From the NCBI RefSeq assembly GCF_000013745.1, contig NC_007925.1:4154001-4218000 (forward strand): a DNA stretch of 64,000 bases. The letters are read 5' to 3'. Shown one piece after another: positions 56,972 through 64,000 of the stretch. Origin of the DNA: Rhodopseudomonas_A palustris_F. Lineage in GTDB: Bacteria > Pseudomonadota > Alphaproteobacteria > Rhizobiales > Xanthobacteraceae. A program made the position numbers and the translations under genes. Within the stretch, counting starts at the first letter, position 1. Every line of letters begins with the position of its first letter. The notes below the pieces were generated by a model that did not search any database, had not been told where the DNA came from, and worked only from the letters and a program-made list of their open reading frames with translations.

Positions 56972-58423
56972 CTACTCCGTTTTGGTCTCCAGGCGGCTGA
57001 ACGGCCTTAGGTCGGGACTCTGCTCCGCTCCAGCTTGGACTCCGACACGACGAATGAGCGGCACCATCGTCACGAGGGTTGCGAACAACAGGACGATCTC
57101 GAGGCCATAGACGAAGTCGTACCCCGAGGCCGCCCCGAGAACGTGGTTCGGCGCGATCGCGGCGACCAAGTCGCGCAGAATGCCGCCGAGGGCAATGGCG
57201 ACGCCCGCAGCCGACGCCTGCACCGCGCCCCAGGCGCCGAGCGCCAGGCCGGCCTGATGCTTCGGCGCGCAATTCATCGTCGCGGTCAGGGTGCCGTGAC
57301 CGAACAGCCCGGCGCCGAATCCGATCAACGCGGTGCCGAGCCCGAACAGCAAAGCCGAGTCCAGGGGATCGGCGGCGATCACCGCGGCGAAGGCCGGGAT
57401 GCCGATCAGCGCGCCGAAGCCGGCCATCCGGAACGGATCGGCGCCGCGGCTGAGAATCCGTGAGGCGAGCCCAAACCCGAACAAGCCGCCGATCGCCAGC
57501 GCCGCGGTCAGCTTGGTGGTGTCGCCGACGCTGAGATGCAGGATCTGGCCGCCATACGGCTCGAGCAGGACGTCTTCCATGCTGAACGCCATGGTGCCGA
57601 GGCCGACCGCGATCAGCCGTCGAATGGCGTTGTCGCCCTGGATGAACACCTGCCAGGTTTCGCGGAACGACGGCTGACGCTGCGCCGCGGCGGCCGGTTT
57701 GCCGCCGGGGCGGCTACGCGCCTCCTGCTTCCACACCGCGACGGCGTTGAGCACGATGGTGACCACCGCCGCGCCCTGGATCACCTGAATGAGGCGCCCG
57801 GTGCTGAAATCCGCCAACAGCGCGCCGAAGATCAGCGCGCTGGCGATCATGCCGAACAACAGCATGACATACATCAGCCCGACGACCTTGGGCCGCGATT
57901 CCGGACTGGCGAGATCGGTCGCCAGCGCCAAGCCGACGGTCTGCGTGGTGTGCAAACCGGCGCCGATCAACAGAAAGGCCAGCGCCGAGCCGGCTTGGCC
58001 GATCCAGGCCGGGGCGTTGCGGGCCTCTTCGCCACCGGACAGCACTAACAATGCAAACGGCAGAATGGCCAGTCCACCGAACTGAACCATGGTGCCTTTA
58101 TAGAGAAAGGGCACCCGTTTCCAACCGAGCACGGAGCTGTGGATGTCGGAACGAAAGCCGATCAACGCCCGAAACGGCGCGAAGATCAGCGGCAAGGAAA
58201 TCATCACGCCGACGATCGATGCCGGAACGTGGAGCTCGACGATCATCACCCGGTTCAACGTGCCGACCAGCAGCACCAGGGACATTCCGACCGAGACTTG
58301 AAACAGCGAAAGCCGCAACAGCCGGGACAGCGGCAGATCCGGCGTCGCCGCATCGGCAAATGGCAGGAAGCGCGGACCAAGCGTCGCCCAAACCTTCATG
58401 ACTCGTTGGCTGACAGAGTTCAT
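56972..58423 (-). CDS. pucC: PucC-type antenna assembly protein (BCH2/PucC MFS family)
   Basis: This 483-residue, roughly twelve-helix membrane protein helps assemble LH2 or delivers bacteriochlorophyll. Family marks are LNRVMIVELHVPASIVG, IFAPFRALIGFRSD, WKRVPFLYKGTMVQFGG and SMEDVLLEPYGGQIL. The start ATG at 58423 is favoured; a second Met at 58399 also fits. It lies between pucA2 (about 190 bases upstream, with a hairpin) and the repeat gene (2 bases downstream). Confidence 0.94.
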   Translation of the reverse strand: MNSVSQRVMKVWATLGPRFLPFADAATPDLPLSRLLRLSLFQVSVGMSLVLLVGTLNRVMIVELHVPASIVGVMISLPLIFAPFRALIGFRSDIHSSVLGWKRVPFLYKGTMVQFGGLAILPFALLVLSGGEEARNAPAWIGQAGSALAFLLIGAGLHTTQTVGLALATDLASPESRPKVVGLMYVMLLFGMIASALIFGALLADFSTGRLIQVIQGAAVVTIVLNAVAVWKQEARSRPGGKPAAAAQRQPSFRETWQVFIQGDNAIRRLIAVGLGTMAFSMEDVLLEPYGGQILHLSVGDTTKLTAALAIGGLFGFGLASRILSRGADPFRMAGFGALIGIPAFAAVIAADPLDSALLFGLGTALIGFGAGLFGHGTLTATMNCAPKHQAGLALGAWGAVQASAAGVAIALGGILRDLVAAIAPNHVLGAASGYDFVYGLEIVLLFATLVTMVPLIRRVGVQAGAEQSPDLRPFSRLETKTE

Positions 58424-58565
58424 CGTCGAGCAATCCAACCGATGAGAGGCCGTGAGATCGAGCACCGGCCTCCGATTGAAGCGTGGAATCGACCCCTTGC
58501 AGCCGAACCATCGGCCGGCGGTCGCGCCTGCGATTGCCCGCCAGTGGGTCCGCTACAAAGCGAGC

Positions 58566-58591
58566 GGACCGGGACCCTTGGATCCCGGTCC
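58566..58591 (-). promoter_or_regulatory. Hairpin between pucA2 and pucC
   Basis: GGACCGGGA and TCCCGGTCC form a perfect 9-base-pair stem with an 8-base loop, 25 bases after the pucA2 stop and without a T-run. Such hairpins in antenna operons give a more stable or shorter pucBA message than the downstream pucC message. Confidence 0.6.
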
Positions 58592-58615
58592 AGCCACACA
58601 GCTCAAAGAGCCGTA

Positions 58616-58795
58616 TTAACCGACGTTGACCGGGCTCTCGATGGCGGCGGTCTTGCCGTTCATGAACTTCGGGAACCAGGTGGTGTGGGTCAGGATCGCG
58701 AAGTGAACGAGGATCACGATGGTGGCGACGCTACCGAGCAGCAGCGGGAGGCCAACCGACGGCTTGACGACAGTCCAAATCTTACCTTGATTCAT
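58616..58795 (-). CDS. pucA: Light-harvesting LH2-type alpha subunit, Phe44-Met45 type
   Basis: This 59-residue antenna peptide has MNQGKIWTVVKP, one transmembrane helix with His31 in ILVHFAIL, and TTWFPKFMNGK. Positions 44-45 are Phe-Met, so the Tyr-Trp pair of B850 LH2 is missing, as in the low-light type. The Lys at 43 is unusual against Ala in the other copy. It starts 12 bases after pucB2. Confidence 0.94.
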   Translation of the reverse strand: MNQGKIWTVVKPSVGLPLLLGSVATIVILVHFAILTHTTWFPKFMNGKTAAIESPVNVG

Positions 58796-58807
58796 TGTCC
58801 GTACCCC

Positions 58808-58963
58808 TTACTTCAGCCACGGCGAATAAACATACGCCAGGAAATGCGCGATGATCGCCACGGCGCCGAAGATGCGCGTGCCGTCGATCACATGCTTGTG
58901 GAGTTCTTCCGATTCCGCGATCGTCAGACCTGTCGGCCAGACCTTGTTCGGATCGTCAACCAT
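58808..58963 (-). CDS. pucB: Light-harvesting LH2-type beta subunit, second copy
   Basis: This 51-residue antenna peptide is nearly identical to the beta subunit at 55214, with RIFGAVAIIAHFLAYVYSPWLK differing by a few small changes (seen as IFGAVAIIAHFL and VYSPWLK). The His in IIAHFL binds the B850-type pigment. The start ATG at 58963 follows TTAGGAGG. It heads the operon pucB2-pucA2-pucC and two repeat genes. Confidence 0.95.
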   Translation of the reverse strand: MVDDPNKVWPTGLTIAESEELHKHVIDGTRIFGAVAIIAHFLAYVYSPWLK

Positions 58964-58988
58964 AACATAACCTCCTAAGAGACTTACG

Positions 58989-59016
58989 ACTCCGTGCTGA
59001 ACCCGCACGTAGGTAT
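58989..59016 (-). promoter_or_regulatory. Conserved puc leader with hairpin, copy 2
   Basis: These 28 bases are identical to those before pucB1 (55161-55188), with the same CGTGC/GCACG hairpin. Sequences further upstream of the two operons are unrelated apart from the PpsR-type boxes. Confidence 0.6.
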
Positions 59017-59179
59017 TGCGCTGTTAGTCAAACGCGCACGCGTTCGACCGCAGCATTTTCAGGTCAGATCGCCTCGCTCGAAGAACACGCTCCGCCGTCG
59101 GCGGGATGCTTACTTGTGCGAAGCTCTCTTCACTCGTTTCGGGCGTGATGCTTGTCAGCACGCGTCCCTCTTGAGTGAG

Positions 59180-59197
59180 TGTCAAACTAAACTGACA
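59180..59197. promoter_or_regulatory. PpsR/CrtJ box 1
   Basis: TGTCAAACTAAACTGACA is a perfect TGT-N12-ACA match with a dyad TGTCA/TGACA. It lies about 165 bases upstream of the pucB2 leader and 8 bases from the second box. Confidence 0.75.
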
Positions 59198-59205
59198 CGC
59201 TCTCT

Positions 59206-59223
59206 TGTCAATTTAACATGACA
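59206..59223. promoter_or_regulatory. PpsR/CrtJ box 2
   Basis: TGTCAATTTAACATGACA is a second perfect TGT-N12-ACA dyad. On the minus strand it contains TTGACA, with TAGTTT 16 bases further inside box 1, so a pucB2 promoter may lie across the two boxes and be blocked by PpsR under aerobic conditions. Confidence 0.75.
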
Positions 59224-59264
59224 CTTCAATCCGTCCGTGTCATTCTGGATCAAGCGGCTCGGAA

Positions 59265-59280
59265 GTCAGGAATTCCTGAC
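59265..59280. promoter_or_regulatory. Perfect 16-bp palindrome between pucB2 and the NarL-type regulator
   Basis: GTCAGGAATTCCTGAC is an uninterrupted perfect palindrome, 157 bases upstream of the divergent regulator gene at 59437. It lies 42 bases from PpsR box 2. It is a candidate operator for that regulator or another puc-specific factor. Confidence 0.5.
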
Positions 59281-59436
59281 AGGGAGAATTGATCTAAATC
59301 GCAGTTTCTCCAGGTGCATCAGCATAGGGTTCGTCAGGAACGAACGTCGGCTCGGGATCACGGAGCGTGTCGTCCTCGCGGTTCGCTTCAGCTCGCGATG
59401 ATGTGACAGGCGCACAGTTGAACTTCGGTGTGAAAC

Positions 59437-60117
59437 ATGGATCAGAAAGCTAGTCCCTCGCGCCTCCGGATCTTTCTTGCCGACGATCACCCCGTCGTCC
59501 TGAGCGGCATGAAGACCCTCATCGCGGCGGACGATGGTCTGGAAATGGTCGGCGAAGCCACCGATGGTCCGGAGGCTTTGCGCTCGGCGCTCGAGTTGAA
59601 GCCGGACGTTGCGGTTTTCGACCTGTCGATGCCCGGCATGAACGGCATCGATGTGGCGCAGAAATTTCTCGCGGCGCGGCCGGATGCGCGGGTGTTAGTT
59701 CTGTCGGTGCACGAGGATGGCGTCTATCTGCGGCGACTGCTTAAACTCGGCGTCGCCGGTTACATCCTGAAGCGTTCGGCGTCGGACGAACTGATCCGCG
59801 GCATCCATGCGGTGGCCAATGGCGGCATCTATCTCGACCCTGCGATTGCCGGCCAGGCGCTCGGGCGCCCCGCACCGATGGCGCCTGCGGGCAACGAGAC
59901 CAGCGCGATTTCGGAGCTCAGCACGCGCGAACTCGAGGTGCTGCGACTGGCATCAGTGGGTCATAGCAACAAGGTGATTGCAATACGGCTTCAGGTCGGC
60001 CCCAAGAGCGTCGAGACCTACAAGGCCCGAGCAATGGAAAAACTTGGATTCTCCAGCCGCGTCGAACTGATACGCTTCGCGCTGAGCATGGGCTGGCTCG
60101 ACGCCGCAGATCTTTGA
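59437..60117 (+). CDS. NarL/LuxR-type response regulator
   Basis: This 226-residue two-domain regulator has a receiver (about 10-125) with FLADDHPVV, Asp62 in AVFDLSMPG and YILKRSA. A C-terminal LuxR helix-turn-helix (about 158-220) follows, with LSTRELEVLRLASVGHSNKVIA and VETYKARAMEKLG, shown in part. It is divergent from pucB2. The HisKA_3 hybrid kinase at 53624 is of the type that phosphorylates such regulators, so both may form the output of the phytochrome pathway. That pairing is inferred. Confidence 0.92.
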   Translation: MDQKASPSRLRIFLADDHPVVLSGMKTLIAADDGLEMVGEATDGPEALRSALELKPDVAVFDLSMPGMNGIDVAQKFLAARPDARVLVLSVHEDGVYLRRLLKLGVAGYILKRSASDELIRGIHAVANGGIYLDPAIAGQALGRPAPMAPAGNETSAISELSTRELEVLRLASVGHSNKVIAIRLQVGPKSVETYKARAMEKLGFSSRVELIRFALSMGWLDAADL

Positions 60118-60550
60118 TCGGTTCGACAGACGCAGTCGCTTTCCTGCAAGACCTGCAGCGCGCGCCGAATTCGCGCAGGATCGGCGCGGTCTCGGCGACA
60201 GCCGCCGCCAGGACACGGCCGTCGATAGGGTCATGCCCTTACGCCTCGGCTTGCGCGCTGGTCTAGGTCGACCGCTCAGCGGACGATCCGGTCAAGGCGA
60301 CGGCCATGAGCGGCGTCTCCAAGCGGCCGCGACGGAGATCGACGCCAAAGGTGAAGGCGTTTCGCGGTCGGCCGAAAGGACATTTGCCATGTCTGTAGGG
60401 CGTCGGTGTTGGGCAACTGAAAAGCCGCGCAGGCATTCCTCAGGAATCCCCAGGAACCAAGAACTCAAAAGCGCGCACCGAATCGCGCGTGACCAGTGCC
60501 AACGAGGCGGCTGACGGCGTCGCCTTTGCGGCCGCTCGATCGGGCGGCTC
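60118..60550. other. Gene-free stretch between response regulator and tRNA
   Basis: About 430 bases with only short, unlikely frames. No terminator with a T-run is obvious directly after the regulator gene. Nothing else is recognised. Confidence 0.4.
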
Positions 60551-60592
60551 AGAAAACACAACGCCGCCCCGGCGGTGAGACCGGGACGGCGT
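60551..60592 (-). terminator. Rho-independent terminator of the tRNA-fMet gene
   Basis: On the minus strand ACGCCGTCCCGG and CCGGGGCGGCGT form a strong stem followed by TGTGTTTTCT, starting 18 bases after the tRNA 3' end. Confidence 0.75.
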
Positions 60593-60609
60593 GTGACTTT
60601 TAACAAACT

Positions 60610-60686
<77 letters not shown>

Positions 60687-60983
60687 ATAAACCTTTGCAC
60701 GCCCTGACAATTGTCTCCAAACGACACCGCGCAACGCCCGAAGGCGTCGATCGATCCAATCCGGAAGCTTCCTGAGAGGGCAACCAGGGCGAAGCCCGTG
60801 GTGCGAGGGGTGTGTACCAATGCTCGCCGGGTTTGGGAAGGCCCGTCTGCAATATTTTCAAGATATTATGACGGCCGGGAACCACCTACCGGCCGAGCCA
60901 TTGCGGGCCGGGCAATCTCTGCGCAAAATGCCGCAAAAGCCCCGGCAATTCGACCGAACGGGGCCCGCAGGCGAGGACACATC

Positions 60984-62417
60984 ATGGATCAGGCGCTGCA
61001 CAGTGCCGGGCGCAGAGCGCTCGACGACGACTTTCATCGGATGTGGGCGACGGCGCGGCAAACCCCGCCGCCGCCTCTGGAGACCCGCCTCGACCGGCTG
61101 GCGCGCCTGCGGGCGCTGATTCGCGACCATGAGGCGGGGTTCAGCGCGGCGATCTCAGCGGATTTCGGCCATCGCTGCCCGGTGGAAACCCAGATCGCCG
61201 AGACGTTGTCGGTGCTGGGCGAGATCAAGCACACCGCGAGGCATCTGAAAGCCTGGATGGCGCCGCGGCGCATCGCCACCCAGTTGCAGTTCCTACCCGG
61301 CCGCAACCGGCTGATCCCGCAGCCGCTCGGGGTGGTCGGCATCATCGCGCCGTGGAATTACCCGTTGCAGCTGACCTTGGCCCCCGCGGTGGCGGCGCTG
61401 GCCGCCGGCAATGCGGCGATGATCAAACCCAGCGAATTGACGCCGCGGTTTGCCGCCCTGCTGCAGGAAACCGTGGCGGCCAAGTTCGCGCCCGACGAGA
61501 TGGTGGTGACCGGCATCGAGGACGACATCGCCGAAGCCTTCGCCGCGCTGCCGTTCGACCATCTGATGTTCACCGGCTCGACCAGGGTCGGCCGCATCGT
61601 CGCCGCCGCCGCCGGCCGCAATCTCACCCCGGTGACGCTGGAGCTCGGCGGCAAGTCGCCGGTGATCATCGACGCCTCCGCCGACCTCGACCAGGCGGCG
61701 GCGCGGATCGCCTATGCCAAATTGCTCAACGCCGGCCAGACCTGCATCGCACCGGATTACGTGCTGGTGCCGAACGTCTCGCTGCAGGCCTTCGCCGACA
61801 AGCTGCGCGACGCGATGCGCCGCATGTTCGGCGCCGACCCCGGCAACCAGGACTACAGTTCGATCATCGCCGAGCGGCATTATGCCCGGCTCGAGGGCCT
61901 GCTCGCCGATGCGCGGGCGCTCGGCGCCAGCGTCGTGCAGAGCGCCTCGCCCGACGACGCCGCGTGGAAAGCGCTGCGCAAATTCCCGCCGACGGTGCTG
62001 ACCGGCGTCAGCTCCGAGATGAAGATCATGCAGGAGGAGATCTTCGGGCCGCTGCTGCCGATCCTCGGCTACGACGACGCCAGCGAGCCGATCGCTTTCA
62101 TCAACGCCCGCGACCGGCCGCTGGCGCTGTACTGGTTCGGCACCGACGACGCCGCGCGCGACGAGGTTTTGGCGCGCACCGTCTCCGGCGGCGTCACCGT
62201 CAACGACTGCCTGGTGCATTTCGCGCAAGTCAACCAGCCGATGGGCGGCGTCGGCGCCTCGGGAAGCGGCGCCTATCACGGCGAATGGGGCTTCAACACC
62301 TTCAGCAAGCTGAAGCCGGTGTTCTATCGCTCGCCCTACAACCGCTTCGCCGATCTCTATCCGCCCTATGGCGGCACGGTCGCGCGGCTCGCCAAACTGC
62401 TGCGCTGGCTGTCCTAG
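60984..62417 (+). CDS. Aldehyde dehydrogenase, coniferyl-aldehyde-dehydrogenase-like
   Basis: This 477-residue NAD(P)-dependent enzyme has GVVGIIAPWNYPLQL (Asn in the oxyanion hole), MIKPSELTP, FTGSTRVGR, the general base in VTLELGGKSP and the nucleophile Cys in NAGQTCIAPDYVLV. Also visible are EEIFGPLLPI and PMGGVGASGSGAYHG. The last is typical of the coniferyl aldehyde dehydrogenase subgroup, which lacks the C-terminal extension of other families. The ATG at 60984 is chosen; the frame is open upstream toward the tRNA without similarity. A GMC oxidoreductase that could supply its aldehyde follows after 79 bases. Confidence 0.92.
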   Translation: MDQALHSAGRRALDDDFHRMWATARQTPPPPLETRLDRLARLRALIRDHEAGFSAAISADFGHRCPVETQIAETLSVLGEIKHTARHLKAWMAPRRIATQLQFLPGRNRLIPQPLGVVGIIAPWNYPLQLTLAPAVAALAAGNAAMIKPSELTPRFAALLQETVAAKFAPDEMVVTGIEDDIAEAFAALPFDHLMFTGSTRVGRIVAAAAGRNLTPVTLELGGKSPVIIDASADLDQAAARIAYAKLLNAGQTCIAPDYVLVPNVSLQAFADKLRDAMRRMFGADPGNQDYSSIIAERHYARLEGLLADARALGASVVQSASPDDAAWKALRKFPPTVLTGVSSEMKIMQEEIFGPLLPILGYDDASEPIAFINARDRPLALYWFGTDDAARDEVLARTVSGGVTVNDCLVHFAQVNQPMGGVGASGSGAYHGEWGFNTFSKLKPVFYRSPYNRFADLYPPYGGTVARLAKLLRWLS

Positions 62418-62496
62418 CGCTGCTGACCATCACGACGACGACGGCGGCCAACGTGCCGATCGGCGAACAAATAACAAAACACTCAGGGGAGGAAAC

Positions 62497-64000
62497 ATGA
62501 GCGAGAGCTATGATTTCATCGTGGTCGGCGGCGGCTCCGGCGGCTGCGCGGTGGCCGGCCGGCTGTCGGAAGATCCTGCCACTTCGGTGGCGCTGCTCGA
62601 GGCCGGCGGCGCCTGCGACAATTGGGTGGTGAAGACGCCCTACACGCTAGCCTTCATGGTGCCGAGCAAGCTCAACAACTGGCATTTCCACACCGTGCCG
62701 CAGCGCGGCCTGGGCGGCCGGATCGGCTATCAGCCGCGCGGCAAGGGGCTCGGCGGCTCCTCGGCGATCAACGCTATGGTCTATATCCGCGGCCACAAAT
62801 CGGACTACGACCATTGGGCCGCGCTCGGCAACGCCGGCTGGTCCTATGACGACGTGCTGCCGTATTTCAAGCGCTCGGAAAACAACTCCGATTTCAATGG
62901 CGCGTATCACGGCCAAAGCGGTCCGCTGCATGTCAACAAGCTGCGCACCGACAATCCGGTCCACGAGATCTATCTGCAAGCGGCGCGCGAGGCCCAGTTC
63001 CGGATCCGCGACGACTTCAACGCCGAGGAGCAGGAAGGCCTCGGCCTCTATCAGCTGACCCAGCACAATGGCGAACGCTGGAGTGCGGCGCGCGCCTATC
63101 TGCAGCCGCATATCGGCCAGCGCGCCAATCTGCGGGTGGAGACGCAGGCCCATGCCAGCCGCATCCTGTTCGACGGCACCCGCGCGGTCGGCGTCGAATA
63201 TCGCCAGGGCAACCAAACGCTGCAGCTGCGCGCGCGGCGCGAGGTGATCCTGTCGTCGGGCGCGTTCCAGACGCCACATTTGTTGATGCTGTCCGGTGTC
63301 GGCGACGCGGAGGCGCTGGCGCAGCACGGCATTGCGTCGGTGCATCATTTGCCCGGCGTCGGCCGGAATTTGCAGGACCATCCGGACTTCATCTTCGCCT
63401 ACATGTCGGACAGTCCGTATTTCACCGGCACCTCGTTCCGCGGCATCGCGCGGCAACTGGCCTCGATCGGCAAGTATCGACGCGAAGGCCGCGGCGCGAT
63501 GACCACCAATTTCGCCGAATGCGGCGGCTTCCTGAAGACCCGCCCCGAGCTCGACGCGCCAGATATCCAACTGCATTTCGGCATGGCGATCGTCGACGAC
63601 CACGGCCGCAAGCGGCGCTGGGGCACCGGCTTTTCCTGCCACGTCTGCCTGCTGCGGCCGGACAGCCGCGGCAGCGTCGGCCTAAACAGCGCCGATCCGC
63701 TGGCGCCGCCCTCGATCGATCCGAACTTTCTCGGCGAGGATAGCGACCTCGACGCCATGGTGGCGGGCTACAAGACCACCCGCCGGCTGATGGAGACGCC
63801 GGCGCTGAAGGCGCTGCAGCAGAGGGACATGTTCACCGCGCAGGTGCGCAGCGACGACGACATTCGCAACATTCTGCGCGCGCGCGTCGATACCGTGTAC
63901 CACCCGGTCGGCACCTGCAAGATGGGGGTCGACGACGCGATGGCGGTGGTCGATCCGCAACTCAAGGTCCACGGCCTGCAGGGGCTGCGCGTCGTCGACG
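62497..64000 (+). CDS. GMC-family FAD-dependent alcohol/choline dehydrogenase (3' end outside window)
   Basis: This flavoenzyme oxidises an alcohol to the aldehyde. The visible 501 residues start with the FAD-binding YDFIVVGGGSGGCAVAGRL and LLEAGG, then GYQPRGKGLGGSSAINAMVYIRG (GMC signature 1 in pieces), SSGAFQTPHLLMLSGVG (signature 2) and, near the end, YHPVGTCKMG with the active-site His. The start ATG at 62497 follows a strong GGGGAGGAA. It likely acts with the upstream aldehyde dehydrogenase on a common substrate. The window ends before the stop codon. Confidence 0.93.
   Translation, partial: MSESYDFIVVGGGSGGCAVAGRLSEDPATSVALLEAGGACDNWVVKTPYTLAFMVPSKLNNWHFHTVPQRGLGGRIGYQPRGKGLGGSSAINAMVYIRGHKSDYDHWAALGNAGWSYDDVLPYFKRSENNSDFNGAYHGQSGPLHVNKLRTDNPVHEIYLQAAREAQFRIRDDFNAEEQEGLGLYQLTQHNGERWSAARAYLQPHIGQRANLRVETQAHASRILFDGTRAVGVEYRQGNQTLQLRARREVILSSGAFQTPHLLMLSGVGDAEALAQHGIASVHHLPGVGRNLQDHPDFIFAYMSDSPYFTGTSFRGIARQLASIGKYRREGRGAMTTNFAECGGFLKTRPELDAPDIQLHFGMAIVDDHGRKRRWGTGFSCHVCLLRPDSRGSVGLNSADPLAPPSIDPNFLGEDSDLDAMVAGYKTTRRLMETPALKALQQRDMFTAQVRSDDDIRNILRARVDTVYHPVGTCKMGVDDAMAVVDPQLKVHGLQGLRVVD

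Overview
The window reads as chromosomal DNA of a purple non-sulfur alphaproteobacterium of the Rhodopseudomonas palustris group (Bradyrhizobium relatives). It is GC-rich, carries Rhizobiales-type palindromic intergenic repeats, and combines an uptake [NiFe]-hydrogenase cluster, tandem bacteriophytochromes, two light-harvesting (puc) gene pairs and a B12 salvage and late-synthesis block. The species call is inferred from gene content and order; no search was run.

Left part (1-24.8 kb): the 3' end of prephenate dehydratase, a luciferase-like oxidoreductase, metF-metH (folate/B12-dependent methionine synthesis), a DUF1127 protein beside a GcvA-like LysR regulator, sodB, an MFS transporter, a DUF2147 protein and a GT39-type membrane glycosyltransferase. 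Next come cobalamin genes: cobC and cobD, then cobU-cobO-cobQ on the minus strand behind a cobalamin riboswitch, with cobT and bluB on the plus strand. MetH uses the cofactor these genes help make. HU, a PAS protein and two small flavin-dependent proteins follow.

Middle (25.3-43.7 kb, all minus strand): a nearly complete uptake-hydrogenase island, read in the direction of transcription as hupU-hupV (H2 sensor), one unknown membrane-anchored gene, hupS-L-C-D-F-G-H-I-J-K, hypA-B-C-D-E, hupR, hupT. Many genes overlap by ATGA or TGATG. hypF is absent. Good sigma-54 promoter matches lie before hupS and before hupG, which fits control by the NtrC-type regulator HupR.

Right part (43.9-59.5 kb): a photosensory and antenna island. 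Two bacteriophytochromes lie in tandem; the first is split by an in-frame TAG. A CheY-like regulator, a REC-HisKA_3 hybrid kinase and a pucBA pair follow on the plus strand. A second puc operon faces it on the minus strand: pucB-pucA-pucC plus two genes made of a 16-residue repeat (consensus YxSxSGTPLL). A third copy of the repeat gene and a broken fourth lie about 11.5 kb away beyond the hydrogenase island. I infer that these repeat proteins are the ribbon-like gamma subunit seen in R. palustris LH2 structures, or relatives of it. The longer one has an extra N-terminal globular domain and starts 2 nt after pucC ends, which makes it the most novel item here. Both PucA proteins lack the Tyr44/Trp45 pair, pointing to a blue-shifted, low-light antenna.

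The right end has a NarL-type response regulator, an initiator tRNA, an aldehyde dehydrogenase and the start of a GMC oxidoreductase. Decay is also visible: malQ has lost its catalytic middle, and one phytochrome is interrupted.
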